Shown: positions 8,827-18,126, counted from the first letter of the stretch. The stretch is 45,781 nt of DNA from an uncultured Clostridia bacterium (GCA_947086925.1 CAMUAL010000012.1:1-45781); one strand, 5' to 3'. A program made the numbers and translations. Notes: a model not told the origin generated them from the letters alone.

Positions 8827-10589
8827 ACAGTTTTTCTCCTTTTAAGAAGTATGACAAGCGTTATAAGCCCCGCAACCGACAATCCTCCCGCAACGCATCC
8901 GCATATAACGAACACGCCGAGCGGATTTGCGTATTCGGAGCTTTCCACGGTAAGAGGCGAAAGATTTATGCCGCCCTTGTTTACGGTAAGATTCAAATTA
9001 ACGCTCGCGCCCATGCTACGGTCGGAAACGGGATAACACTCTACGTTTACCGTATAGTTTCCGCTCGTTTCGTACCTTAAAGTAAGAGTACTGCCGTTTA
9101 TCGTTCCGTAAGAAGCCGCAAACACAAGGCTTTCGGCACCGCTGTAACGGAACAGTTCCACAAGATTCACGTCAAACTCGCGTGCGGCATATGCGGAACG
9201 CGTCACACTGTCGGACACGGCGGTTACGTACATTTTCAAATCGGACTGCACCGTAAGAGTGAAGTTTGCCTGCTTCATGCAAAAGTCGTTCAGCCGCGCG
9301 GTTACCGTAACGGTATAACGCCCCGCGCCGAGCTTGTCGGCAGACGCGGTATACCTGCCGTTTTTGATTTCGCCTGCTCCGCTCAGCGAATACGTAAGCT
9401 CGCCGGCATCGCACGCAAAGTGTTCCGACAAGTCTATGTCCGCGCTATCCGATTCGCTTATATTGATATTTGGTATAGGGGTTAATGTAATTACCGACGA
9501 ATCGGCAATATCGTTCGGCTCGGGCACGTATGCGTCGCCCGACAGCGGCGACGAGTACACGCGCATTTCGGCAAGCGAAACCGAGTAGCCGCCGTTTAAA
9601 GCGCGCGACTTGTCAAGCACTTTTATTCCTATCGCCTTTGCCGAAATCTTATTATCGAAAGCAAACGCGTTTTCGCCGCCCGTAGGCGTATAGCCGAAAT
9701 AAGCCTGATGAGGCACTACGTACCACGAATTTCCGTCTGGCGAAAACACAACCGCAAAGTCGCGCGGGAACCCGTAAATAACATTCTGCTTGCTCGCCGC
9801 GTAAAGCGAAATTTTGCCTATCTCTTTTGCCCGAGCGAAAGAGTAACCGATAACTGCGTCGCACTCGCTATAATCGGTCGCGTAATCGGTGTAGTATTTG
9901 GTTGTTACCGTACCGTTGTTTCCCCCTGATTCCGACAGTAATCCGTCGGCTAATGCGTCGGCGTTTTGCGCATCCGACGAGCATATAACCGTACCGCCTG
10001 CGGTGACGTCGGTGTACAAGGCAAGTCCGTTTACTGCCTCTGCGGTTGTTGCATATGCCTCTATTTCGGCTATTTTGCAAAGCGAAAAGCCGTTATTATC
10101 GGGCGCGCTCTTTTCCATAACGGTAACGCGCAGTTTATCCGCGCACTGATTGGGCACGTGACATATGACTTTTTCCGACGCTTCGATGCCCGAAAACCGC
10201 CCCGCTTCCGCCCAGGCGCCGTCGCTTCCGAGCTCGATAAGTATATCTTGCGGTATAAAATCGGTTGAAACCGTAACTTCTACTCTGCATACCGTTTTTA
10301 CGCCGCCGAACGAAAGAATCATATTCGGCAAGTCGCCGTAACGGTTATCGGCACAGCCCCACTGACAGTACCATGAAGTCCCCGCGTTTCCGTCGATTGC
10401 GTTTTGCGGACGCGTAAGACTCGGGTTGTTTGGGTCTGCCTGCCACTCGCCCGAATACGACTCGATTGCAAGCGAAATTTTGCTCTCCGCCGCAAAAGCC
10501 GTAACGCCGGCAACGCCTGCCGCCGCAATCGCGAGCATAAGCACCGCTGCCGCCGCAATAAGCTTTAATCTTAATTTTGCGTGTGTCAT
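8823..10589 (-). CDS. Membrane-anchored protein with two discoidin and two Ig-like domains
   Basis: A 588-residue exported protein with a signal peptide (1-35, cleavage near AFAAES). Two discoidin-like domains (about 36-180 and 200-352; the second has YGFPRDFAVVFSPDGNSW) are followed by two cadherin/Ig-like strand repeats (about 370-460 and 465-550) and a C-terminal helix (about 558-582) ending in KRRK. It starts 12 bases after the upstream gene with an AGGGAGG site and overlaps the next gene by ATGA. With the next two genes it forms a row of surface-held discoidin proteins. Binding of a glycan is inferred from the fold; no enzyme motif is visible. Confidence 0.85.
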   Translation of the reverse strand: MTHAKLRLKLIAAAAVLMLAIAAAGVAGVTAFAAESKISLAIESYSGEWQADPNNPSLTRPQNAIDGNAGTSWYCQWGCADNRYGDLPNMILSFGGVKTVCRVEVTVSTDFIPQDILIELGSDGAWAEAGRFSGIEASEKVICHVPNQCADKLRVTVMEKSAPDNNGFSLCKIAEIEAYATTAEAVNGLALYTDVTAGGTVICSSDAQNADALADGLLSESGGNNGTVTTKYYTDYATDYSECDAVIGYSFARAKEIGKISLYAASKQNVIYGFPRDFAVVFSPDGNSWYVVPHQAYFGYTPTGGENAFAFDNKISAKAIGIKVLDKSRALNGGYSVSLAEMRVYSSPLSGDAYVPEPNDIADSSVITLTPIPNINISESDSADIDLSEHFACDAGELTYSLSGAGEIKNGRYTASADKLGAGRYTVTVTARLNDFCMKQANFTLTVQSDLKMYVTAVSDSVTRSAYAAREFDVNLVELFRYSGAESLVFAASYGTINGSTLTLRYETSGNYTVNVECYPVSDRSMGASVNLNLTVNKGGINLSPLTVESSEYANPLGVFVICGCVAGGLSVAGLITLVILLKRRKTV

Positions 10590-10601
10590 CGTTCCTCCCT
10601 T

Positions 10602-12443
10602 TTACGCCTCGGAGTTTACCGTAGAAAACATAACGTGGTCGGAACAAACCCCGCTTGACAGAAATTGATACGAAAAACGCGTGTCGTCGCTGTTTTTAAC
10701 CACCATGAATTTAAGCGTGTTAATGCCTTTGTGCAAGTTTACGCTAAGCTTGTGTATGCTCTCGTGATAAAACATTTCGTTGCCCTCGCGCGAGGCTATA
10801 AACGCTCCGTTTAGCCAAACTTTTATCGGAGTGTTGCGCCCTATTTGAAGTCCCACCGTGCAATCGTTTTCAACGTAAAAATCGGTACTGAACAAATACG
10901 CCGAATTGCCTTTAAAGCCAGTGCAGTCGTTTAAACGCACTATGTCCTCCGACGTATCGATTATCATGTAATCCGCGGGAAGCTTGCCGAGAGTTGCGGC
11001 GTTCAACGCCTCCGACTCGTCGGGTAGCGAAGCAATGTGGAAGAACCGCAAAGTATCCATAAAGTCGTCGCCCTCGCCGGGTATGTATTTCCAATAGCTT
11101 TCGCCCTCGCCGAGAGGCGGTACTTTTACGTTGTTCTTCCAATACGGGCCGCAGACTTTCCAACGACGTTTGCCGCTTAATCCGAATCTGCCTATTTCGT
11201 TGCCGTTCAGTTTCACTGCCCCCGGCAACGATTCGGGCAGAATATCGTTTCCGCTTATTATGCTTGCGGTAACTTTTACGGTCTTTTCTTCACCCGCGGA
11301 GAAATCGAGAGTGAAATCCGATTTGTCGAGCACGGCGGGCGGATTTATGCCGAGAGTTATTTTCGCTTTTTTTACGGCGTGCGGCGAGCGGATTTTAAGC
11401 GTAATTTCACACTTTTCGCCGAATCCGATTGCGGGAGTTCCTTCTTGCGTTACGTCGAAGTAACTGCACGCGTCGGCACTGTTTTCGATTTTTTCGCGCA
11501 TACGGCAAACCGAATCGGTAAGCGCGCTTACGCTGTAATCGGTGCGCGGCGAACGAATCCCGAGCTTATAGGTTGCGTCTTTAACGCCGCAAATTTCGGA
11601 AACGGCACTGCCGCCGAGCAGTATTCCCATAATCGCGCCCACGGTTGCGCCCGTGCAGTCGGTATCGAATCCGCAGTTTACCGCCGCCATAACCGCCTCG
11701 GTAAAGCTGTCTGAGTAGCACACGAGCGCGGCTGTTATAATGGCTATGTTCTGATGCACCATTGCCGATTCGCTGTGCCCGTAGTCGCGTATTATGCGGT
11801 CGATTATCGCGTTTATGCCGAGGTTTTCGCGCCTGTAACGGAGCACGTCGGATATTGCGCCGAAAAGCTTACTGCTCGACGGCAGATACGCAAGCGCTTT
11901 GCTTATAAGGTCGGTTATCTCTCCGCCCGAAAAGCAAAGGCTTTCGAGAGTTGCCAAAAATATTTCGCCGTAAACCGAATCGCCGCCCTTGCAGTGGTCT
12001 ACCGTTGCGTCGGTTTCGGCTCGCGCCGCGGCGGAATCGGGGTCGCACGGATACAAACAAGCCCAAAGCTCGCTGCGTATTGGCGCGCCCATTCCGTTGC
12101 TGAAATACTCGTTGTTAAACATACCCGAAAGAGGCGGCATAATGCCTTTACGGTAATTCTTTTTGAAAAACGCGTATTCGCCCGGCGCGTAGTCGCAGTT
12201 TTTGTTAAAGGCAACGGCATAATCCGCCGCAGTTGCGTTTATTCCCTTTTCTTCCAACAAATCGAGCCACAGTATCTGTAAATCGAGGTCATCGTTGGGC
12301 AACATGTTTTCCATGAATGCGGGCGAATACTTTAAATTCATCCGTTGCTTCATGCCCTCGTAAGGCGCGCCTATGTTGCCGCCTATACATTTACCGAGCC
12401 AACATCCGTTTACTTTGTTTTTGTAATCAGTAATTTCTTTCAT
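10602..12443 (-). CDS. ADP-ribosylglycohydrolase-family protein fused to beta-sandwich domains
   Basis: A 613-residue protein without a signal peptide, so cytosolic. Residues 1-300 match the ADP-ribosylglycohydrolase (DraG/ARH) fold: GCWLGKCIGGNIGAPYEG at the start, an NDDLDLQ acidic motif near 50-56, GGDSVYGE near 150, and CGFDTDCTGATVGAI near 254-268, which supplies the usual metal-binding aspartates. Residues about 330-410 form an Ig-like sheet, and 420-610 a jelly-roll with a VWLNGAFIAS strand typical of domains attached to glycosidases. It lies between the sugar permeases and the surface discoidin proteins in one operon. Known family members cleave ADP-ribose linkages; here action on an imported sugar or ribosyl conjugate is inferred from context only. 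Confidence 0.88.
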   Translation of the reverse strand: MKEITDYKNKVNGCWLGKCIGGNIGAPYEGMKQRMNLKYSPAFMENMLPNDDLDLQILWLDLLEEKGINATAADYAVAFNKNCDYAPGEYAFFKKNYRKGIMPPLSGMFNNEYFSNGMGAPIRSELWACLYPCDPDSAAARAETDATVDHCKGGDSVYGEIFLATLESLCFSGGEITDLISKALAYLPSSSKLFGAISDVLRYRRENLGINAIIDRIIRDYGHSESAMVHQNIAIITAALVCYSDSFTEAVMAAVNCGFDTDCTGATVGAIMGILLGGSAVSEICGVKDATYKLGIRSPRTDYSVSALTDSVCRMREKIENSADACSYFDVTQEGTPAIGFGEKCEITLKIRSPHAVKKAKITLGINPPAVLDKSDFTLDFSAGEEKTVKVTASIISGNDILPESLPGAVKLNGNEIGRFGLSGKRRWKVCGPYWKNNVKVPPLGEGESYWKYIPGEGDDFMDTLRFFHIASLPDESEALNAATLGKLPADYMIIDTSEDIVRLNDCTGFKGNSAYLFSTDFYVENDCTVGLQIGRNTPIKVWLNGAFIASREGNEMFYHESIHKLSVNLHKGINTLKFMVVKNSDDTRFSYQFLSSGVCSDHVMFSTVNSEA

Positions 12444-12447
12444 ATAG

Positions 12448-13320
12448 CTATCCTTTTATTCCGCTCATTACAACACTGTCTATAAAGTACTTCTGCGCCG
12501 CCGTAAAGAGTATTACGGGCGGCAGGGAGAATATCACGCAAGCCGCAAACACATAAGGGATTCCGCCTATCGAGCTTACGTTTACGTTAAGCGAGCTTAC
12601 GCCGAGCGCGAGAGTCCACATATCTTTTGTGTTAAGGTACAAAAGCGGGTTTACAAGGTCGTTCCACACGCCCACGAACGCGCCTACGCCTACCGCAGTT
12701 AAAATGGGAACCGAGGCGGGCAATATAATCCTGAAAAACGTGCGAAATTCGCTTGCTCCGTCTATTCGCGCGCTTTCGTTCAGCTCGCGCGGCAGAGTCC
12801 GCAAAAACTGTACCACCAAAAATATGTTCACCGCACCGCCGCCGCACCACATGGGCCATATAAGCGGATGAAGCGTGTTAAGCCAGTTAAGGTCGGCGAA
12901 TATAGTATAAAGCGGAATCATTGTTACCGTAGACGGTATCATCATTGTTCCAATTACAATGGCAAACACAATGTTACGTCCCGGAAATTTAATTCTCGTA
13001 AAGCCGTATGCCACCCATACCGAGCTGAGAACCGTTCCCGCAATTATCATTACTTCGAGCACAACGGTGTTTTTGAACCAAAGCCACCAATACGAAACGC
13101 CGTCGAGCTCTCCCACCGCTTTGAATATATCGACGTAATTGTGCCACTGAATCACTTTCGGGAAAAATCTTGCGGGCACAACCGTGGATTCTATCGTAGT
13201 CATTAAACTGCGCGAAAGCAACATGAATATGGGAAAGCAGAATATTACCGCAAGTATTATAAGCACCAAATAAACCGTCGCCGCAAATATTCTGCGCTTG
13301 CGTTTAACCGAAGAAGTCAT
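12448..13320 (-). CDS. Carbohydrate ABC transporter permease, MalG type
   Basis: A 290-residue integral membrane protein with six helices and the binding-protein-dependent transport signature (EAA loop: ELNESARIDGASEFRTFFRIILP, near 185-207). It is the second permease of a CUT1 importer. The start chosen, MTSSVKRKRR, overlaps the upstream permease stop as TGATG and has AGGAGG nine bases before it; an in-frame extension 29 codons upstream lies inside the neighbour and carries no membrane or domain signal. It imports mono- or oligosaccharide together with the two following entries. No ATPase is encoded nearby, so a shared MsmK/UgpC-type ATPase elsewhere is likely. Confidence 0.94.
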   Translation of the reverse strand: MTSSVKRKRRIFAATVYLVLIILAVIFCFPIFMLLSRSLMTTIESTVVPARFFPKVIQWHNYVDIFKAVGELDGVSYWWLWFKNTVVLEVMIIAGTVLSSVWVAYGFTRIKFPGRNIVFAIVIGTMMIPSTVTMIPLYTIFADLNWLNTLHPLIWPMWCGGGAVNIFLVVQFLRTLPRELNESARIDGASEFRTFFRIILPASVPILTAVGVGAFVGVWNDLVNPLLYLNTKDMWTLALGVSSLNVNVSSIGGIPYVFAACVIFSLPPVILFTAAQKYFIDSVVMSGIKG

Positions 13321-14225
13321 CAGTCCTTGCCTCCTTCGTAATAAACCCACTTGTTTGTTTTGTACACCAAAAGAGTGAGAATCATTATAATCACAAATAA
13401 AAACCACGCCATTGCGCTTGCAAGTCCCATTTTTCGGTACGACATGCCGAATGTGTAAATCATGTACGCAAGCGTGCTCGTTGCCCCGTTAGGTCCGCCC
13501 GAAGTGATTACGTATACGGGCGTGAACACCTGCAACGAGTTTATAATTCCCATTACGAGATTGTAAAATATGGTAGGCGTGGTCATGGGAATAGTAACGT
13601 GCAAAAGAGTCCACACCGCACCGCCGCCCTCGATTTTGGCTACTTCGTAATACGTGTCGCTAACCGAGCGGAAGCCCGCAAGCCATATGAGCATAGACGA
13701 ACCCATGCCCCACAGATTGTAAATTATAAGCGACATCATTGCGGTTTTTTCCGACGTAAAGAAGGCAAACCGCCCGAGTCCGAACGCCATAAGTATACGG
13801 TTGTAAATGCCGTAAGTGTAGCTGAACAGGTCGGTTACCAACACGCCCGACGCAACCGCGGGAAGTATAACGGGCAGATAAAAAAGTGCGCGGAACGCCT
13901 TTATTCCTTTAAGCTTTGCGCTTAGCGCGAGTGCCAAAAAGAACGAACAGAACAGACCGAGCGGCACCGATACAAATGCGAATACAAACGTGTTTATTAT
14001 CGACTTTGTAAAAAACATCTGACTCCACATTTCCTTATAGTTAGAAAATCCTATAAAGTCGGGCGGAGTTATATTGTTGTATTCGGTAAAGCTGTAATAA
14101 AAGGACTTTACAAGCGGCAGAACGGTGAACAGCGCAAGTCCTATTATTACGGGCAGTAAAAACACATAGCCCGTAACGGTACGCCTTATTTTGACTTTTG
14201 TTTTATCGCTGAGCAAAATTTTCAT
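13320..14225 (-). CDS. Carbohydrate ABC transporter permease, MalF type
   Basis: A 301-residue permease with six membrane helices. The EAA-type loop (YYEVAKIEGGGAVWTLLHVT) lies near residue 205-225, where it would contact the ATPase. It pairs with the MalG-type permease whose start overlaps its stop. I chose the ATG at 14225 (MKILLSDKTK) because it follows the binding-protein stop by 8 bases; a GTG at 14276 would extend it by 17 residues into the upstream gene. A GAAGG sits directly against the chosen ATG, which is closer than usual, so the start is somewhat uncertain. Confidence 0.92.
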   Translation of the reverse strand: MKILLSDKTKVKIRRTVTGYVFLLPVIIGLALFTVLPLVKSFYYSFTEYNNITPPDFIGFSNYKEMWSQMFFTKSIINTFVFAFVSVPLGLFCSFFLALALSAKLKGIKAFRALFYLPVILPAVASGVLVTDLFSYTYGIYNRILMAFGLGRFAFFTSEKTAMMSLIIYNLWGMGSSMLIWLAGFRSVSDTYYEVAKIEGGGAVWTLLHVTIPMTTPTIFYNLVMGIINSLQVFTPVYVITSGGPNGATSTLAYMIYTFGMSYRKMGLASAMAWFLFVIIMILTLLVYKTNKWVYYEGGKD

Positions 14226-14233
14226 CCTTCGAA

Positions 14234-15520
14234 TTATTTCATTGCGGTGGTAAGCGCCTGCTCGTAAGCGCTCCACGTTGCCGCGCTTATCGAGCCTTTC
14301 GACGAAAGTATCATGCTTGTAACCTGCTTGTTTAAGGCGTCGGTAAGCATGGTTGCGTTTTGCGGCTTATTCATATAGCTTGAAATGGGATACACTTTTT
14401 GTACGGATTCTTCCTGTAAAAACGCGGAATAATTTATTCCCGTCTTAGGGTAGTTAATCCAATCGCTGCTGTCGGCAAGCGATTTGAGCGCAGGCACAAC
14501 ATTGCCGCTTTTTGCGAGAATCGTCTGTCCTTCCTCGCTCATTATGTAAAACAGAAAGCGTACCGCAACGTCTTTGTGCTGTCCGAGTGCCGAAACCGAA
14601 TATCCGCTTGCGCCGAGCGCCACCACGTTGTTTTCGAACGCGGGCACGTGCACAACGTCCCACGAAGAAAGCGATTTGTTCACCGTTGCCGCATCGCTGC
14701 GCACTCCGAAGTACATGCCCACGTTGCCGCCCGTAAACGAAAGTCCGGTGTTGCCGAAAGTATCGAGTATCACGCCCTCGCGCGTAAGGTCGCGCAATTC
14801 CACGTAAGCCTGACGTGCGTTTTCGTTTATCGCGCCCGCAGTGCCTTCGGCGTTAAACAGTTTACCGCCGTTTCCCTCGAAGTATTGAAGCATTGTAACC
14901 GGCCAATTAAGACGCATGTCGATTCCCGCTCTCAGCACAGTGCCGTCGTTATCGGTTAAAGTTATGTTTCTTGCTGCGGCTACCGCGTCGTCCCATGTCC
15001 AATCGTCGGTAGGATAGCTTTGCCCCGCATCGTCGAATATCGCCTTGTTGTAATACATTACTACTTGCGAATACTCTCGTCCGAGCATATGCACCTCGTT
15101 TCCCACCATTCCCACTTTTGCAACGTCCTCGTATATGAGGTCGGTCGAAAAGTTATACTGTTCGAAGTATTCGCTTAAATCCACCGTGATTTTTGTGGAT
15201 GCGAAATAACCTACAAGCGAATCGAGAGTAAAGAACAAATCGGGCAGCTCGCCGCTCGACGCCTGCGACACAAGTTTGTCGCTGTAATTTCCGCTGTACG
15301 ATTCCACCGAAAATTCGATTGTAACGTCGGGATTCGCCTTTTTGAATCCCGCTATAAGACTTTGCATCATGGCGTTTTCTTCGGTATTCTCGTCGATTCC
15401 CACTCTGAACACGTTTTTGCGGTTTTTTCCGCCGAACAAACCGCCTCCGCCGCAAGCCGCGAGCGAAAGCATAAGCACAACCGCCAACAGGCACACAGCC
15501 ATTCTTTTGATACTCTTCAT
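14234..15520 (-). CDS. Extracellular sugar-binding lipoprotein of a CUT1 ABC transporter
   Basis: A 428-residue family-1 solute-binding protein. The lipobox LAAC places the lipidated Cys near 23, followed by a Gly-rich spacer that tethers it to the membrane. Family features include SLIAGFKKANPDVTIEFS, the ELPDLFFTLD strand, and the late sequence where the bound-sugar lobe closes (NVVALGASGYSV). It delivers sugar to the two permeases encoded just downstream. It is the first gene of a roughly 15 kb operon, with CGGAGG five bases before the ATG and a good promoter about 60 bases upstream. The sugar cannot be predicted. Confidence 0.95.
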   Translation of the reverse strand: MKSIKRMAVCLLAVVLMLSLAACGGGGLFGGKNRKNVFRVGIDENTEENAMMQSLIAGFKKANPDVTIEFSVESYSGNYSDKLVSQASSGELPDLFFTLDSLVGYFASTKITVDLSEYFEQYNFSTDLIYEDVAKVGMVGNEVHMLGREYSQVVMYYNKAIFDDAGQSYPTDDWTWDDAVAAARNITLTDNDGTVLRAGIDMRLNWPVTMLQYFEGNGGKLFNAEGTAGAINENARQAYVELRDLTREGVILDTFGNTGLSFTGGNVGMYFGVRSDAATVNKSLSSWDVVHVPAFENNVVALGASGYSVSALGQHKDVAVRFLFYIMSEEGQTILAKSGNVVPALKSLADSSDWINYPKTGINYSAFLQEESVQKVYPISSYMNKPQNATMLTDALNKQVTSMILSSKGSISAATWSAYEQALTTAMK

Positions 15521-15577
15521 TTTTGCCTCCGATATGTTTGTTTTTCTTTTTTACGTATTAACTTACTTTGCAAATTT

Positions 15578-15607
15578 ATTATAACATTATAATAAGCGCG
15601 TATTCAA
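15578..15607 (-). promoter_or_regulatory. Promoter of the sugar operon
   Basis: On the minus strand TTGAAT (15602-15607), an 18-base spacer and TATAAT (15578-15583) precede the binding-protein gene; a second TATAAT lies within the spacer. Just upstream a TTTTCC/GGAAAA inverted repeat (15614-15619 and 15631-15636) is a candidate binding site for the neighbouring AraC-type regulator. Confidence 0.75.
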
Positions 15608-15642
15608 TGGGCATTTTCCGCAATCCGTTGGGAAAAATCCAC

Positions 15643-15672
15643 AAAAAAACCTTTGGAAAATATTTCCAAAGG
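15643..15672 (-). terminator. Rho-independent terminator of the AraC-type gene
   Basis: A perfect 10-base stem (15650-15659 with 15663-15672) and 3-base loop are followed on the minus strand by seven T (15643-15649). It ends the regulator transcript 18 bases after the stop and separates it from the sugar operon promoter. Confidence 0.92.
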
Positions 15673-15689
15673 CAATGCGGAAAACGGTA

Positions 15690-16586
15690 TTAAGTTGTAT
15701 CGGGCGTCTGCCCTTTTTCGCGCATTTTCGTTCGGTACTGCATAGGCGTTATGCCCATAACCCGCTTGAAAAGCTGATAAAAGGTTTTAGCGTCGCAGTA
15801 TCCCACTTCAATCATAACCGACGTTATCGGCATGTCGGTTTCGGATAAAAGCTTACAGCTTTTTTCTATTCGCTTCTGCTGAACGTAGTGCGAAAATCCC
15901 ACCCCTATTTTCTGCCTGAAAAGGCGTGAAAAGCTTTTGGGACTCATATAAACTTTTTGAGCGAATTTTTCGAGCGAAACCGAAAGCGCGCCGTCCTCGG
16001 CAATGCTTTCGGAAATTTCGTCGAGAACGGTCTGCAACAGCCAACGCGCGTCGGAATCGCGTTTGGTTTTCATGTTGTCGCAAAAAACTTTCGTAAGAAG
16101 TATTATAAGATAATGTTTTAAACAGCCTATGCAACCGTAACGGTGCCGCGTGTACTCGTCGCACATAAGCCGTATAAGCGCACCGTAATTGCCGTCTTTG
16201 TCGCTAAGTTGCAAAAACGTAATGTTGTGCGGATTGAAAAACAGATTCCGAAAAACCGACAGCTTTATAATCTCGTTGGCGTTATATTCGTTAATCATAC
16301 TGCCGTCGATAAATTCGGGCACGAAATCTATGTTAATCCATTTTAAGGTTTCGCCTTCGTCGGGGAAAAACGTGTGATTCGCGCCGTAACCCAAAACCAC
16401 GAGCTCGCCTGCCTGCACGGGCAGTTCGTGTCCGTTTATAACATGAACACCCCTCCCCTCGATTACGTAAAATATTTCGAGGAAATTATGAGTATGCTCG
16501 GGCAACATGCCACGAATATAAACCGATTCGTTAATCGTTATTTGTTCGCCCTCGCGGGCAAAGTCGGTAAAATTATACTGATACAT
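15690..16586 (-). CDS. AraC-family transcriptional regulator with cupin sensor domain
   Basis: A 298-residue regulator. Residues about 20-110 form a cupin barrel (PEHTHNFLEIFYVIEGRG), expected to bind a sugar. Residues about 190-292 hold the two AraC helix-turn-helix units, ending in the classic VGYCDAKTFYQLFKRVMGITPMQYR signature. It lies directly upstream of the sugar operon, in the same direction, and has its own promoter and terminator, so it is the probable local activator. The -10 box ends 7 bases before the ATG and no ribosome site fits, which points to a leaderless or nearly leaderless message. Confidence 0.94.
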   Translation of the reverse strand: MYQYNFTDFAREGEQITINESVYIRGMLPEHTHNFLEIFYVIEGRGVHVINGHELPVQAGELVVLGYGANHTFFPDEGETLKWINIDFVPEFIDGSMINEYNANEIIKLSVFRNLFFNPHNITFLQLSDKDGNYGALIRLMCDEYTRHRYGCIGCLKHYLIILLTKVFCDNMKTKRDSDARWLLQTVLDEISESIAEDGALSVSLEKFAQKVYMSPKSFSRLFRQKIGVGFSHYVQQKRIEKSCKLLSETDMPITSVMIEVGYCDAKTFYQLFKRVMGITPMQYRTKMREKGQTPDTT

Positions 16587-16593
16587 AGTTTAT

Positions 16594-16622
16594 ATTCTAC
16601 CAAAAAATCCCCGTAATGTCAA
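16594..16622 (-). promoter_or_regulatory. Promoter of the AraC-type gene
   Basis: Consensus TTGACA (16617-16622), a 17-base spacer and TAGAAT (16594-16599) on the minus strand. The expected transcription start is within one or two bases of the ATG at 16586. Confidence 0.85.
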
Positions 16623-16641
16623 TACTCATATTTTCAACAAG

Positions 16642-18126
16642 CTATATAAGTATTTTCAGTTCGGCTACGTCCACGCCCGTAAAAGACGATAAAAACGCAT
16701 GTAAAAAGCGTGCTATAAGCTGAATCCCGCCGTAGCGTTCGGTTTCGATATTAAGCACCATAACGGGGTCGTGCACGCTCATTCTCAGCAAAAACCACCC
16801 GCCCGCGTAGTCTACGTTTGCTCGAATCCCCTCGTGATTGTCGGGGGCGATTCTTATATTATTGCACGACTTACAGAACTCGGTGAGCTTATCTATAATC
16901 GCGTTGCCGTACTGCGCCCAATCTTCGCCGCCGAGCTTTATGCGCACTTCTCTTTCTTCCTGCGGAACTTCGAGGTCGGAAATAAGACTTTTAAGGTCCT
17001 GATTGCGTGCGCGTAGCTGTGCCGCTTTAATGATTAAGCGGGTTACGAGATATGCGCCGTCGTCCAAAAAATAATTTTCTTTAAACGCCGCATGTCCGCT
17101 CGTTTCCATTGCCAAAGGCGCGTTTTTGCCCTCGCGGTTAAGACGCATGGCTTCGTCGATTACGTTACGGTATCCGCGCTTGAAACGGTGATGAACGCCG
17201 CCTCGCTTGGCTATGAACTTGCCGAGTCCGTCGCTTGTAACGCTGTCGGTAACTATTGCCGCTCCGGGGTTTTCGCTTAATACTATATCGGCGGCAAGAG
17301 CTATAAGACGGTTACGGTTAATCTCGGTGCCGTCGGAGCTTACTATTGCCGCGCGGTCTACGTCGGTATCGAAAATTATGCCCAAATCCGCGCTGTTTGC
17401 GGTTACGCAACGGGCTATGCTTTTCATTGCCTCTTTGTCCTCGGGGTTGGGTATGTGATTGGGAAATCTTCCGTCCGGTTCCAGAAACTGCGAACCCTCG
17501 GTCGACGCACCCAAAGGTTTAAGGACGCGCTCGGCGTAAAATCCGCCCGCGCCGTTGCCCGCGTCTACCACAATCTTAAATCCGTTAAGCGGCCAATCGG
17601 TGCCGGTGCTGCGGCGCACAAAATCCACAAGGTGGTTGCAGTAAAGCTGCATAAAATCGCGCGTATAACTGCGCGTGACATTTCCCTTGCGTCTGCGCTT
17701 TTCCGCCGCCATAGCGAGAATATCCGTTATATCGCTTCCGTTCAAGCCGCCGTCGCGCGTAAAGAATTTAAGTCCGTTCATGTCGGACGGCATGTGACTT
17801 GCGGTAATCATAATACTTCCGTCTGCGTTCACGGTGTCGAACTTCGTCATCATGAACATTGCGGGAGTAGAGCAAAGACCGCAAATGTAAATTTCCGTTC
17901 CCGATTGCTTTAACGCGTCTATCGCCGCCGCGCTTATGCGCTCTGCCGAAACGCGCGAATCGTGTCCTATCGCAATTTTAACGTCGGGTTTACCCGCCTT
18001 TTCGGCAAGCCAAACAACGAAGGCATTAACTATGTCGAACACCGCTTCGTCGGTGAGCTGAATTTCGCCGTTGCCGCTTGCGACTCCGCGCACGTCAGTG
18101 CCGCTTTTCAATTTTGTAATATCCAT
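16642..18126 (-). CDS. Phosphomannomutase/phosphoglucomutase
   Basis: A 494-residue alpha-D-phosphohexomutase that interconverts hexose 1- and 6-phosphates. The phosphoserine loop is ITASHMPSDMNG near 107-118, the metal loop is DTDVDRAAI near 255-263, the sugar-recognition loop is METSGHAAF near 342-350, and a C-terminal phosphate-binding domain ends the protein. Length fits the family. Its start overlaps the end of aroK by 19 bases, so it is probably the last gene of the aromatic operon although its pathway is different. AGAGGT lies seven bases before the ATG. Whether mannose or glucose phosphate is preferred cannot be told. Confidence 0.93.
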   Translation of the reverse strand: MDITKLKSGTDVRGVASGNGEIQLTDEAVFDIVNAFVVWLAEKAGKPDVKIAIGHDSRVSAERISAAAIDALKQSGTEIYICGLCSTPAMFMMTKFDTVNADGSIMITASHMPSDMNGLKFFTRDGGLNGSDITDILAMAAEKRRRKGNVTRSYTRDFMQLYCNHLVDFVRRSTGTDWPLNGFKIVVDAGNGAGGFYAERVLKPLGASTEGSQFLEPDGRFPNHIPNPEDKEAMKSIARCVTANSADLGIIFDTDVDRAAIVSSDGTEINRNRLIALAADIVLSENPGAAIVTDSVTSDGLGKFIAKRGGVHHRFKRGYRNVIDEAMRLNREGKNAPLAMETSGHAAFKENYFLDDGAYLVTRLIIKAAQLRARNQDLKSLISDLEVPQEEREVRIKLGGEDWAQYGNAIIDKLTEFCKSCNNIRIAPDNHEGIRANVDYAGGWFLLRMSVHDPVMVLNIETERYGGIQLIARFLHAFLSSFTGVDVAELKILI

